A stretch of DNA of 64,000 nt from Verrucomicrobiota bacterium (GCA_018240065.1 JAFEGH010000009.1:248001-312000), one strand, 5' to 3'; shown: positions 36,392-45,363, counted from the first letter of the stretch. Notes: generated by a model from the letters alone, not told the origin. Numbers and translations are program-made.

Positions 36392-37675
36392 TTATTTTAT
36401 CGCTGCCAGGTCTTTCTTTTTCTGTTCTATCTGCCTGGCCAGTTCCTGATTTTCCGCTTTTAACTGTTGCCCCTGCTGGATGAGGAGTTGGATTTTGCCC
36501 TGGACGGCGGCCAGATTGAGCTGCTGCCTTTTCTCGATATCATCGATTTTTGCCTGCAGCTCTTTTTCTGCATCCTGAAGTTTTTGCGGGAACGCCAACA
36601 ATTGCTGTTTGGTCTGTTCCAGTTTTTGTTCCTGCGCGGCGATCTCGGTTTGGATTTGGCTGAGCTTTTGCGCTTCGGCGTCGAATGCTCTTTTCGTGAC
36701 GGAAAGCGAGTCTTGTGTCTGCTGGATCTGCTCTTGGAGCCTCTGCAGGTTCACAGTCTTGGCGCCCAGCTGTAATTGCAGAACTTGCAGCTCCTGGTTT
36801 CTCAGCTTGAGCTGTGCGTCCAGGGCCTGGAGATTGCCCACCGAGGAACTGAGGAGGCCGATTTGTTTTTCGAGGTCCTTTTTTTGATCCCCAAGCGTAG
36901 AGAAGAGTGTAGTCGAAACGGCTTTCGCGCGCTGAATTTGCTGGGAAAGGTCCAACACATTCTGGTCGAACGTCATATCGATGCCGCGGACCGTTTGCGC
37001 TAACTGCTTGGTTTGCTGATCGACGCCGATGGTTTCAAGATTTAGCACGTTCAGATCCTTGCCCAGGAGGACATTCTGGTCGGCAAAGCTTGCGACCTGC
37101 TCTTTGAGAAGAGGGATGGCTTGTTGGAGCTGGGTCACGCGCTGCTGGAGGCTCAGGTTGTTCTGCTGTAGCTGGAGGAGGTTGGCCTGCAGACTCTGGT
37201 TGTTCTGGGTCAGCTGCGCATTTGCGCTTTGCAGACTCTGCGTCGTTGCCTGCAGAGATGTGATTGTTTGATTCAACTGTCTGTTAATGGACTGAACTTG
37301 ATTATACTGTCTTTGCAGGTCGGCAGTGCTTGCCTCTATTTTTTTCTGAGCTGTCTGAAGATCGCTGTTCTGCTGCTTGAGCAGATCGACGGTTTGCTGA
37401 AGCTCGATGCCCTCGTTGAAGTTATGAACGTAGTAGGCGCTAAAGGCGAGGAGGATCCCTAGCGCGAGGAAGCCGATCGCAGCTGCCGTGAGGCCCATGA
37501 AGAAAGCTCCTGCGGCGCTTGCGACCGCAAGAACAACGCCTGCCAGCATGACATTATCGCGCCAGCTCAGGGAGAATTTGCCTGTGAACGGGATGCCGGG
37601 CAGTTCAAAAGAGGGAAGCGAAAACAAGAAATTCGTGCCGATGCTCCTAATCGATGGAATATCTGAAGTATTCAT
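36392..37675 (-). CDS. Inc-like coiled-coil membrane protein 1
   Basis: A 427-residue protein with the bilobed hydrophobic domain typical of chlamydial inclusion-membrane (Inc) proteins: two transmembrane segments at about 42-62 and 64-83 separated by a very short turn. The remaining 340 residues are one long, glutamine- and leucine-rich heptad-repeat coiled coil, as in IncA-type proteins that drive membrane fusion. Polar short N-terminus, no classical signal peptide: this suits type III secretion. AAGGAGG just before the ATG is a strong ribosome site. It shares the tetrapeptide SWRD just before the first helix with the gene upstream, so the two are probably paralogues in one operon. Inc identity is inferred from architecture only. 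Confidence 0.85.
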   Translation of the reverse strand: MNTSDIPSIRSIGTNFLFSLPSFELPGIPFTGKFSLSWRDNVMLAGVVLAVASAAGAFFMGLTAAAIGFLALGILLAFSAYYVHNFNEGIELQQTVDLLKQQNSDLQTAQKKIEASTADLQRQYNQVQSINRQLNQTITSLQATTQSLQSANAQLTQNNQSLQANLLQLQQNNLSLQQRVTQLQQAIPLLKEQVASFADQNVLLGKDLNVLNLETIGVDQQTKQLAQTVRGIDMTFDQNVLDLSQQIQRAKAVSTTLFSTLGDQKKDLEKQIGLLSSSVGNLQALDAQLKLRNQELQVLQLQLGAKTVNLQRLQEQIQQTQDSLSVTKRAFDAEAQKLSQIQTEIAAQEQKLEQTKQQLLAFPQKLQDAEKELQAKIDDIEKRQQLNLAAVQGKIQLLIQQGQQLKAENQELARQIEQKKKDLAAIK

Positions 37676-37686
37676 AGGACACCTCC

Positions 37687-38952
37687 TTATAGTTTATTGA
37701 TCTCATCAGTTTGCTGCGTTGTCGCAGCGCTGATACTGCTGATACTTTGAATATCCTTTGTCAAACGGTCTCCCATCTGATCGAGGTGCAAGGCGACTTG
37801 AGTGAGGGTTTCTGTCACTGCTTTTAACCCACTGGTGTCGCTCGAGAGTTTGGAGTCCGTTTGAGAGAGTTTTTGCAATGTTTCGGAGAGGGACTGCTTA
37901 GCTGAGTTGAGCGCTTGGTCGATCTGTTGAAACTCTTTTTGTCTGGACGAGAGGGCGTCGCTTGCCTCGGAGATTTTCTTTTGCAATGCCAGCAGTTCCT
38001 GTTCCCTTCTCTGAATGTCATCCTCATCCTTGTCGACTCCCTTTTCCAAAGATTCCAATTGCTGAATCTGAGATTGGAATTTTTGGATCTGGTCGGCAAA
38101 CTCGGCCAAGAGTTCTTTCCCGGTCTTCTGCGTCAGCGTCACCTGCGCCGCCAGCCCGCTGATTTGTTTTCCGAGTTCCTTATCGATTTGGCTCAAGTCG
38201 AGTTTCAGGGAATTTTCCTCGCTCCCGAACTGGGAGACGACCTGTCCAAGGTTGCCCACATTCCCTTTGAGGCTGGCATTCAACTCGTTGAATCTGCTGA
38301 GGTAATCTTTGAGCGCACCTAAAATTTCCTGTAATTTGCCTACTTGGACTTTCAGCTGCTTGTTCTGAAGGGAGAGGTCTTTGTTTTCTGCTGCAAATTT
38401 TTGATTGGCATCCTGAAGGACGGTAAGTTGTTTGCCGAGATCTCTTCTTGCTGCTTCAAATTGATCCTGGGCCTTCTGCAATTCACGGACTTCGTCTGTC
38501 AACCGTGCGTTCTCCTTGGTCAATTGTTTGGCTACTGCGTCAGCTTTCTCAGCGGTCTCTTCGAGTTGTTGTTCCGTTTGCTGCAGGGATTCCGCGGTCC
38601 TGTGCAAATCGGCGGCGACGGCGTCTCTGCGCCAGAGGTAATGCACTCCCAGTTCTGCCAAGAGGAGCACGCCGCAAATGCCGCCAATATAGTATCCGAC
38701 CGGGGTGGCGGGAGTGAGTATGGCGTTGGCAACAGTGCTGGTAACTCCGACGCCGCCTGTTGCGACTTCCACCGTGCCCATGTAGATGTCGCGCCAGCTG
38801 GCCCGGCTTCCGCAGCAGGTTGTGATCGTGCAGCAGGGTTTGTAAGGGCGAGCGGCGGCATCGGTATCTCTTCCGACATGACCCATTTCTATGTCGAGTT
38901 CAGCATCTGGCGAGCGTGCGACCACTTGGGGATCCGGAGTAACTTTTTGCAT
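37687..38952 (-). CDS. Inc-like coiled-coil membrane protein 2
   Basis: A 421-residue sister of the gene downstream. The N-terminal 55 residues are polar and include a striking cysteine cluster (CCTITTCC, residues 40-47) just before SWRD and the two transmembrane helices at about 60-80 and 85-107. A coiled coil of more than 300 residues follows, rich in Gln, Leu and Lys. GAGGAG precedes the ATG at good spacing. Its stop lies 11 bases before the start of the other Inc-like gene, so they form an operon. The cysteine pairs next to the membrane could be lipidated or disulfide-linked; that is a guess. Function inferred from the Inc-type hairpin and coiled coil. Confidence 0.85.
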   Translation of the reverse strand: MQKVTPDPQVVARSPDAELDIEMGHVGRDTDAAARPYKPCCTITTCCGSRASWRDIYMGTVEVATGGVGVTSTVANAILTPATPVGYYIGGICGVLLLAELGVHYLWRRDAVAADLHRTAESLQQTEQQLEETAEKADAVAKQLTKENARLTDEVRELQKAQDQFEAARRDLGKQLTVLQDANQKFAAENKDLSLQNKQLKVQVGKLQEILGALKDYLSRFNELNASLKGNVGNLGQVVSQFGSEENSLKLDLSQIDKELGKQISGLAAQVTLTQKTGKELLAEFADQIQKFQSQIQQLESLEKGVDKDEDDIQRREQELLALQKKISEASDALSSRQKEFQQIDQALNSAKQSLSETLQKLSQTDSKLSSDTSGLKAVTETLTQVALHLDQMGDRLTKDIQSISSISAATTQQTDEINKL

Positions 38953-39114
38953 ATGAACTCCTCGAAGTTCTGTTTTTTTGGAAATGCGCGTTTTTAATTG
39001 GATCGAATGTAATCCTAGTCGGAAGGGTAGTCAAATTTTAAATTTAGTTTGTCGCATATTAAAAATTTAAATTTCGCATTCCTGTTTTTACATTTGACGA
39101 TTCCCCTCGAAGCT

Positions 39115-39143
39115 TTGACAACAAACGGTTATTTCCTTATGTT
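39115..39143 (+). promoter_or_regulatory. Probable sigma-70-type promoter for the psd operon
   Basis: TTGACA at 39115-39120, a 17-base spacer, and TATGTT at 39138-39143 lie 27 bases before the ATG at 39171. The -35 box is perfect and the -10 box matches four of six bases. The flanking DNA is AT-rich. Confidence 0.6.
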
Positions 39144-39170
39144 TCCCCTATTAACCTTAAGACGCTTCAT

Positions 39171-39578
39171 ATGAAAAAGTTGATTTGTTGCATGCTATTT
39201 TCGTGCGGGTTGATTTCCTTTTGCCACGCGGAAAACCCTACGCTGCTGATTCCTCAGTCCTCGCTGAACGACAATACTCTCGGCTTGGGAGAGCAGGACG
39301 AGGTCAAAATCATCGACCGGATGATCGCCGCTACGGAATCGCAGCTGGAAACGCAAAAGCGCCTGAAAGAGATGATGCTGCAGTTCAACCAGCAGATGGA
39401 TGAGTTTATCAAGGGCAATCAGACCAAAGCCCACACCGGCCGCATGGTGCGGACCGCACGGCAGATTTATGTGACGATCACGGAGAGCCATCTCGAACAT
39501 CTCTTTGCAAAAGATTATCTTGATGAGTTAACATTCTTTTCCTCGATCGCAGGAAAAACCGCCGTGACAAGGCCATGA
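39171..39578 (+). CDS. Small exported orphan protein
   Basis: A 135-residue protein with an N-terminal signal peptide (KKLICCMLFSCGLISFCHA followed by EN). The mature part is mostly helical and contains a likely coiled-coil stretch in the middle (RMIAATESQLETQKRLKEM). I do not know the family. Its stop overlaps the start of psd by 4 bases, so the two are translated from one message. A perfect -35 box lies upstream. A periplasmic or outer-membrane role connected to phospholipid metabolism is possible but not supported beyond gene order. Confidence 0.8.
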   Translation: MKKLICCMLFSCGLISFCHAENPTLLIPQSSLNDNTLGLGEQDEVKIIDRMIAATESQLETQKRLKEMMLQFNQQMDEFIKGNQTKAHTGRMVRTARQIYVTITESHLEHLFAKDYLDELTFFSSIAGKTAVTRP

Positions 39579-40504
39579 CAGACATCTTTTATTACGACAG
39601 GCTCTCGAAAAAAGAAGAAAAGGAGAAGGTCTACGGACATTTTTTCCTGAAGATCCTCTATGGGAATGGGATCCTGTCTCGCTTTTTTTCCCTTTTTTTG
39701 CTGCCGATCTTCTCCAAAATCCCTTTCCTATCGCGTCTGTATGGCGCCTACCAGAAAAGTCCGATCAGCAAACATAAAGTGAAGCCATTCATCCGCAGTT
39801 TTGAGGTCGACGCTTCCGAGTTTTTGGACCCTGTCGATTCATTTGCTTCCTTCAATGATTTCTTCATCCGGCGGCTAAAGCCTGAGAGTCGTCCCATGGT
39901 CAGCGGCAACGACGTGGCCGCCCTGCCCGCAGATGCGCGCTATCTCGTCTTTCCAAATATTGAAAAAGCGGACGGGTTCTGGGTGAAGGGCAAGAAATTT
40001 TCCCTGAAAGAGCTCTTGCAGAGCGAGGAGTTAGCAGCTCGCTACGCGCAGGGCGCCATGGTGATGGCGCGGCTTTGTCCGGTCGACTACCATAGGTTTC
40101 ATTTCCCGTTCCAATGCACTCCTGGAAAAGCGAAACTCATCAATGGGCCGCTGTTCTCCGTCAATCCGATGGCGCTTAAGCGCAATATCGAGTTCCTCAG
40201 CGAAAACAAGCGGATGATGACAGAGCTTGAGACGCGGAATTTCGGCAAGGCGATCTATCTTGAGGTCGGCGCGACCTATGTCGGCTGCATCGAGCAGACT
40301 TACACTCCCGGTGAACCGTATGCGAAAGGGGAAGAGAAAGGGTATTTTGCATTCGGAGGCTCTTGCCTTATCCTGCTCTTCGAGCCAGGCCGCATCGAGT
40401 TTGACCAGGATCTGATCGAACACTCTTCCCGCAAAATGGAGGTGCGCGGGCTTCTCGGCCAGTCCCTCGGAAGAGCGTTAGCTCCCGGTTTGAAAAGTTC
40501 TTGA
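39575..40504 (+). CDS. psd: Phosphatidylserine decarboxylase
   Basis: Pyruvoyl enzyme that makes phosphatidylethanolamine at the membrane. The protein has 309 residues. The catalytic region around CPVDYHRFHFP supplies the Asp and His of the self-cleavage triad, and GGSCLILLFE near residue 270 carries the serine that becomes the pyruvoyl group (GGS variant of the usual GST/GSS). The N-terminal part has hydrophobic helices for membrane attachment. It is the second gene of a two-gene operon and is convergent with nth. Confidence 0.95.
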   Translation: MTDIFYYDRLSKKEEKEKVYGHFFLKILYGNGILSRFFSLFLLPIFSKIPFLSRLYGAYQKSPISKHKVKPFIRSFEVDASEFLDPVDSFASFNDFFIRRLKPESRPMVSGNDVAALPADARYLVFPNIEKADGFWVKGKKFSLKELLQSEELAARYAQGAMVMARLCPVDYHRFHFPFQCTPGKAKLINGPLFSVNPMALKRNIEFLSENKRMMTELETRNFGKAIYLEVGATYVGCIEQTYTPGEPYAKGEEKGYFAFGGSCLILLFEPGRIEFDQDLIEHSSRKMEVRGLLGQSLGRALAPGLKSS

Positions 40505-40577
40505 TGTTTCGGCTCGCGTGAACGTTTCCGCGGCTTTGACGTAAGCCCAAATTATCAAAAACTTTCAAAACCGCGCC

Positions 40578-41189
40578 CTAGTCCAGTAGTCTGCAAATCG
40601 GGCACTTTTCTTTCTTATGCTTGAGCGCAGGACAGTATTTCCTCGCGAAATAGATGATCTGCAAGTGCAGCTTGTTCCACGTTTTTTTGGGGAATAAACT
40701 CTTCAAATCCTTTTCGGTCTGCTCCACATTTTTTCCAGAGCTTAATCCCCAGCGTTTGGCGCAGCGGTGGATGTGCGTGTCGACGGGAAAGGCCGGTTTA
40801 TGGAAGGCCTGCGACATGACGACCGATGCGGTCTTATGGCCGACCCCCGGTAGCTTTTCGAGAGCGGTGAAGGAGGCGGGGACTTTGCCTTTATGCTTTT
40901 CCAGGATGATCTTCGAAAGGTTCCAGATCGCTTTGGCTTTGTTGTTGCTAAGTCCGCAAGGGCGGATGATTGCAGCGATCTCGTCGATAGAAAGAGCGAT
41001 CATCTCTTTTGGCGTTGATGCTCTGGCAAAGAGATGGGGCGTGACCTGGTTGACTCTGGCATCGGTGCATTGCGCGGAGAGCAGGACGGCGATGAGCAGT
41101 GTGTAAGGATCTTTGTGCTCAAGGGGAATTTCAGGCGATGGAAAGAGATCGTTTAGAATCTTTTGGATCGCTTGCGCTTTCTTTTTCAT
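40578..41189 (-). CDS. nth: Endonuclease III
   Basis: Base-excision-repair DNA glycosylase/AP lyase of 203 residues. The helix-hairpin-helix with catalytic lysine reads LPGVGHKTASVV and the catalytic aspartate lies in FPVDTHIHR. The C-terminal iron-sulfur region is unusual: C-x9-C-x2-C (CPALKHKKEKCPIC) and the chain ends four residues later, so only three of the expected four cysteines of the C-x6-C-x2-C-x5-C pattern are present. The cluster may be altered or lost. It overlaps mnmE by 4 bases and lies in a minus-strand run with it. Confidence 0.95.
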   Translation of the reverse strand: MKKKAQAIQKILNDLFPSPEIPLEHKDPYTLLIAVLLSAQCTDARVNQVTPHLFARASTPKEMIALSIDEIAAIIRPCGLSNNKAKAIWNLSKIILEKHKGKVPASFTALEKLPGVGHKTASVVMSQAFHKPAFPVDTHIHRCAKRWGLSSGKNVEQTEKDLKSLFPKKTWNKLHLQIIYFARKYCPALKHKKEKCPICRLLD

Positions 41190-42562
41190 TTTCCAATGCA
41201 GAATTTGGAGAAGATCGCCGAGAGGATATCTTCTGTGATGTTCGTTCCAATGATCGTCCCCAGTTCGCTGAGCGTTTTTCTCATGTCGGAGGAGACGAAC
41301 TCCGGTGACGCTCCCGTTTTAAGACCGTCGATCAGAGTGTGCAGCGCGAGGGTGGCATTTGTCAATGCCTGGTGATGCCTGAGAGAAGTGATCGCGATCT
41401 CCTCTTTGGAAGGAGGCCCATTGCGCCAGATCAGCCGGTCGATTTGATGGCGGAGCTCTTCAAGACCGCTTCCCTCTCGGGCAGAGACCGCCGCGGCAAA
41501 AGGAAATTCCAGAGGCGGACGTTCAGCATGGGGAAGATCGATCTTGTTCCAGACGAGCAGCGTCTTTTCTTTGGGAGCAGAGGAGATCAGCGCCGCGGAT
41601 TCTGGACAGATTCCGCGGCCGGCGTCGAGAACAAGCAGGATCACATCGGCCTGCTCCATCGCTGATTTTGAGCGGCGGATCCCCTCCTTTTCGACCACTT
41701 CCTGCGTGTCTCGGATGCCTGCAGTGTCGATCAGACGGAAATGCAGATTGCCCAGTTTCATCTCTTCTTCGAGCAGGTCGCGCGTTGTCCCGGGAATATC
41801 GGTCACGATGGCGCGCTCCTTGCCGAGCAGCGCGTTCATGAGAGAGGATTTTCCGACGTTCGGCGGGCCTGCGAGACAGAGTGCAATGCCTGCGCTGGCA
41901 ATTTTTCCATCGTGGAATGTCGCGCTTAATTTCTCCATCTCCTGTTTGATCTCGGACAATGCGACGATGACTTCTTCCATCGTCGCAAACTCGAGGTCCT
42001 CTTCCGGAAAGTCGACCCAGGCTTCGAGGATCGCTGCGATGTCGACGAGTTTTTTCTGGAAGGAGAGGATGTGCTTGGAAATTTTTCCCTGCAGCTGTTG
42101 TTCTGCCATTTGCATGGCAAGATCGTTCTTTGCGCCGATCAGCTGCTGCACAGCTTCCGCCTGAGCAAGGTCGAGCTTCCCGTTGATAAAGGCCTTGAAG
42201 GTAAATTCTCCAGGCTGCGCGGCCCGGGCACCGGCTTGCAAAGTCGTATCCAGGACGCGTTTGCTGACCAGGCTTCCGCCATGGCAATGGATTTCAACCG
42301 TGTCTTCTCCGGTATAGGAGCGGGGATTGAGCATGACTAGGGCAAGGACCTCGTCGATCGCTTGTCCCTGACTGTCGAGGATTTTTCCAAAATGCGCGGT
42401 ATGGGTCTTGTACGAGCGGATCGGACCTGAGAATATTTTTTCCGCAACGGACAATGCGTCATTGCCTGAAATGCGGATGATCGCGACGCCGCCTTCTCCG
42501 GGAGGAGTGGCGATGGCAGCGATCGTTTCTCCAGGCAGGTACGCCCGATGGACATATTCCAT
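41186..42562 (-). CDS. mnmE: tRNA modification GTPase MnmE
   Basis: Dimeric GTPase that, with MnmG, modifies uridine 34 of certain tRNAs. The N-terminal formyl-tetrahydrofolate-binding domain (residues 1-120), a helical domain and an inserted G domain are visible: G1 GPPNVGKSSL, G2 DIPGTTRD, G3 DTAG, G4 NKID. The C-terminal FCIGK is the conserved CxGK motif. At 458 residues it is a normal length. It overlaps nth by 4 bases. Confidence 0.97.
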   Translation of the reverse strand: MEYVHRAYLPGETIAAIATPPGEGGVAIIRISGNDALSVAEKIFSGPIRSYKTHTAHFGKILDSQGQAIDEVLALVMLNPRSYTGEDTVEIHCHGGSLVSKRVLDTTLQAGARAAQPGEFTFKAFINGKLDLAQAEAVQQLIGAKNDLAMQMAEQQLQGKISKHILSFQKKLVDIAAILEAWVDFPEEDLEFATMEEVIVALSEIKQEMEKLSATFHDGKIASAGIALCLAGPPNVGKSSLMNALLGKERAIVTDIPGTTRDLLEEEMKLGNLHFRLIDTAGIRDTQEVVEKEGIRRSKSAMEQADVILLVLDAGRGICPESAALISSAPKEKTLLVWNKIDLPHAERPPLEFPFAAAVSAREGSGLEELRHQIDRLIWRNGPPSKEEIAITSLRHHQALTNATLALHTLIDGLKTGASPEFVSSDMRKTLSELGTIIGTNITEDILSAIFSKFCIGK

Positions 42563-42642
42563 GATTTTCCCTCTGATAAAGAGGGAAATGATACCCGATT
42601 CCGCTTCCTAATTACAAGAAGCACTGAAGCGGTATTAAAATA

Positions 42643-43245
42643 TTAAATATTGCGCAGCGCCGAGGTGATCAGTTTGGCAAGCTCGGGTTCTCCCTGGGTC
42701 TTGGTCAGCGCTGCCTTGATCGCCTTTTGGGCCTGGGCGCTGTTATAGCCAAGGTTGACAAGAGCCGAAATCGCGTCCGCGACGACCCCCTGCTCTCCAT
42801 CAGGATCCTGGAGGGGATGGAGTCCTGAGGACTTGCCCATTCCTTTTTTGATTTTATCGCGCATTTCGACGATGAGCCGCTCCGCTGTTTTTTTGCCGAT
42901 TCCCGGAATTTTGCAGATGAGCTGCGTGTTCCCCTGACTGATCGCGGACTGCAGTTCGGGGATTTCCATATGGCCGACAAGGCACAGGCCCGTTTTGGGG
43001 CCGATCCCGGAGACTTCGATGAGGCTTTCAAAAAGATCCCTCTGCTCTCGAGTGAGAAATCCGAACATTTTTTGGGAATCTTCGCGGACGACGAAGGAGG
43101 CGTAGAGGACAACCTGCGTGCCCAGCGGAGGCAATTTGGAAAAATTATTTAAAGGAATGAGGAGGCTGTAGCCGATGCCGCCTGCCTCGATGGTCGCTTT
43201 AGAAGGATTGGATTCCGTCAGAGTCCCTTTGATGTATTCGTACAT
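42643..43245 (-). CDS. ruvA: Holliday junction DNA helicase subunit RuvA
   Basis: Junction-binding subunit that targets the RuvB motor, 200 residues. Domain I OB-fold (to about residue 65), two helix-hairpin-helix motifs in domain II (LIEVSGIGPKTGLCLV and ICKIPGIGKKTAERLIVEMRDK) and the C-terminal RuvB-binding domain III (VADAISALVNLGYNSAQAQKAI) are all present. The start overlaps the end of ruvC by 28 bases, so it is the second gene of a ruvC-ruvA operon. ruvB is not in this window. Confidence 0.97.
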   Translation of the reverse strand: MYEYIKGTLTESNPSKATIEAGGIGYSLLIPLNNFSKLPPLGTQVVLYASFVVREDSQKMFGFLTREQRDLFESLIEVSGIGPKTGLCLVGHMEIPELQSAISQGNTQLICKIPGIGKKTAERLIVEMRDKIKKGMGKSSGLHPLQDPDGEQGVVADAISALVNLGYNSAQAQKAIKAALTKTQGEPELAKLITSALRNI

Positions 43246-43766
43246 GAGAGCATCCTGTTCTTATAGCTTAGTGTATTCGCGTGGCAAACGGCGAGCGCGA
43301 GAGCATCGGCAGCGTCCTCGGGCTCCGGCAAGACCGGTAGTTTTAATAGGAGCTGGATCATCTTTTGCACCTGCTCTTTGCTGGCGGATCCTGTGCCGAC
43401 GACGGCAAGTTTTGCTTTTTTCGGAGCATACTCGAAGATCGGGATTCCCCGCCGTGCAGCTGCAATGAGGACAACGCCGCGCGCCATGCCCAGCTTAAGA
43501 GCGCTTTGGACATTTTTATATACGAATTGCGTTTCGACGGCAACGGCAGTGGGAGCGTAAAGGTCGAGGAGTTTTTCAAGTCCATTGAAGAGAGCCAGAT
43601 AGCGGGCGGGAAGTTCGAGGTTGACCGGCGGGCGGATGCATCCGAAATCCAGCGGCTGGAGTTGGGGATGGCGGACTTTGATCACGCCGTAGCCTGTGAT
43701 CCGTGTCCCAGGGTCAATGCCCAATATGACCTGATCGCTGTCGAAACCGTGCGCCATTTCTCTCAC
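43218..43766 (-). CDS. ruvC: Crossover junction endodeoxyribonuclease RuvC
   Basis: Holliday-junction resolvase of the RNase H fold, 182 residues. The acidic active site is intact: D in GIDPGTRITGYG, E in VETQFVYKNV, and the paired aspartates in EDAADALALAVCH. It leads the ruvC-ruvA unit on the minus strand, with overlapping reading frames. The ATG at 43766 adds about 11 residues before the usual family start, and a nearby downstream start cannot be excluded. Confidence 0.96.
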   Translation of the reverse strand: MREMAHGFDSDQVILGIDPGTRITGYGVIKVRHPQLQPLDFGCIRPPVNLELPARYLALFNGLEKLLDLYAPTAVAVETQFVYKNVQSALKLGMARGVVLIAAARRGIPIFEYAPKKAKLAVVGTGSASKEQVQKMIQLLLKLPVLPEPEDAADALALAVCHANTLSYKNRMLSCTNTSKGL

Positions 43767-44130
43767 TTTATTTTACAATATACTGACGGCGTTATACCCA
43801 AACAACTTCAAAAGTTGGTTGCGTATATTGTTGCCAAACAGCCTCTAAATCGCACAGAACACATATTAAATTTATTAATAGGTGGCGTTCTCTCATCTTA
43901 GGGTATACAAAATTCCCGTCTACTTGGTATTTTTCTAGTTTGCGAGGATTTTTTTTCGCAAAAGAAGAACCATGCTTTTTGCAATGTCTGCCATAATTTG
44001 TTGACAACACCCCGCGAGATGGCTACTTTTAAATCGGCAAGGCAAGTGGTAAAAATTATTTTAGAGATTAATCTTAGCAGTCGCATCTTAGGACAACGCC
44101 TGGAAGCGACTGTTATCCAAGAGAGAGTAA
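43767..44130. other. Divergent intergenic region between ruvC and waaF
   Basis: 364 bases between two divergent genes with AT-rich composition and presumably both promoters. It contains an imperfect inverted repeat (CAACTT-CAA-AAGTTG at about 43806) and a TTTGCGA...TCGCAAA stem-loop near 43940. A 72-codon minus-strand frame exists but has no convincing ribosome site or protein features. I see no RNA gene. Confidence 0.6.
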
Positions 44131-45198
44131 ATGGATTCTCTTCGTAGGCTAGAGCCGCGGAACATTATTGTGCGCATGCCCAATTGGATTGGGGATCTCG
44201 TCATGGCGACGCCGATCCTTTCCGATTTGAGAAGAGCCTATCCAAAAGCGCGGATTACCGCGATGTGCAGATCGCCTATCTGCGAGCTTCTCAAAGAAGA
44301 CCCTGAGATCGACGAACTCTTCTGCTTCAGCAAAGCCAGCGGTTTTGGCCGACGGGCCGAAAGACGCAGTATCATTGAAAAACTGCGCAGGGGAAACTAC
44401 GACTTGGGCATTCTGCTCACCCATTCCTTTTCTTCGGCGTGGTGGTTCTGGCTCGGCAAGGTCCAAAACCGGCTCGGATATGAGTGCAACGGTAGAAAGC
44501 TCCTTTTGACCCATAGCCTCCCATTCCCCGAGAAGATTCAGAGACAGCACCTCGTCGTCACCTATAAAATGCTGCTTGAACCCCTTGGCCTCCCCGTCTC
44601 CGACGCGCCTCCCCGCCTATACCTCTCTTCCAAAGAAATCAACGATGCGAAAGTTCTCCTCCGCCAGCACGGGATTCCCGACGGCGCCCTCGTCGTGGGG
44701 ATTAATCCGGGAGCGACTTACGGCTCTGCGAAATGCTGGCTGCCGGAACGATTTAGGGAAGTGACCGACAAGCTGCTCAAAGACAAAGAGATTTATATCG
44801 TCTATTTCGGCGATCAGGCGACTGCGAACCTCGTCAAAGAGATCTGCGCCGGACTGCCTTCCAGAGTCGTCAATCTGGCAGGCATGACCTCCCTGCGCGA
44901 GTTATCCAGCCTCATCAGCGCCTGCGATGTGATCCTGACCAACGACAGCGGACCGATGCACATTGCTGATGCGCTAGGAACACCGATCGTCGCGCTCTTC
45001 GGCTCCACGAGCGAAATCGTGACTGGGCCTTACCGCTCCGGAACACTGATCCACAAACATGTCGAATGCTCTCCTTGCTATCAGCGCACCTGTCCGATTG
45101 ATTTTCGCTGCATGAAGAGGATCGAGGCTGATGAAGTCTACGAAGCGATCATCAAAATCCTGGGCGCCAAGCGCTCCAAATTACATGTGATTGCTTAA
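44131..45198 (+). CDS. Lipopolysaccharide heptosyltransferase (WaaF-like, GT9)
   Basis: GT-B glycosyltransferase of family 9, 355 residues, which adds a heptose (or a related sugar) to the inner core of LPS. Visible GT9 features are MPNWIGDLVMATPILSDLRRAYP at the N-terminus, GINPGATYGSAKCW at the start of the second domain, and TNDSGPMHIADALGTPIVALFGSTS in the donor-binding region. SPCYQRTCPIDFRCM near the C-terminus is the cysteine-rich tail typical of WaaF. Whether heptose is used is unclear because I do not see heptose-synthesis genes here. First gene of a plus-strand sugar cluster. Confidence 0.92.
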   Translation: MDSLRRLEPRNIIVRMPNWIGDLVMATPILSDLRRAYPKARITAMCRSPICELLKEDPEIDELFCFSKASGFGRRAERRSIIEKLRRGNYDLGILLTHSFSSAWWFWLGKVQNRLGYECNGRKLLLTHSLPFPEKIQRQHLVVTYKMLLEPLGLPVSDAPPRLYLSSKEINDAKVLLRQHGIPDGALVVGINPGATYGSAKCWLPERFREVTDKLLKDKEIYIVYFGDQATANLVKEICAGLPSRVVNLAGMTSLRELSSLISACDVILTNDSGPMHIADALGTPIVALFGSTSEIVTGPYRSGTLIHKHVECSPCYQRTCPIDFRCMKRIEADEVYEAIIKILGAKRSKLHVIA

Positions 45199-45204
45199 TA
45201 TGAA

Positions 45205-45360
45205 CCTATCCCAAAATTTGAAAAACTCGATTTCCGAGTCTTTTTCCACATCTTTTAGATCCGCTTCCCGGGCTACTTTCTCATATAGGCCCTGCCAAGC
45301 GGCTCTAAAATCTGTGAAAAAAACTTACAAAACTCAAATTTTTCACATTTTGGGGATAGG
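45205..45360. repeat. MITE-like element with terminal inverted repeats
   Basis: A 156-base stretch is bounded by imperfect inverted repeats of about 20 bases: CCTATCCCAAAATTTGAAAA at the left and the complement of CCTATCCCCAAAATGTGAAA at the right end. It fills the gap between the two GT9 genes almost exactly, ending 3 bases before the downstream ATG. It encodes nothing obvious and shows an internal small palindrome (CTCGatttcCGAG). A small non-autonomous mobile element or a long RNA hairpin would both fit. Confidence 0.55.
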
Positions 45361-45363
45361 GTC

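Noticed and set aside
41523-42287. 254-codon frame overlapping mnmE on the same strand
   Set aside because: Arginine-rich out-of-frame shadow of mnmE.
43792-44010. 72-codon minus-strand frame between ruvC and waaF
   Set aside because: No ribosome-binding site, no recognisable feature, and it occupies a likely promoter region.
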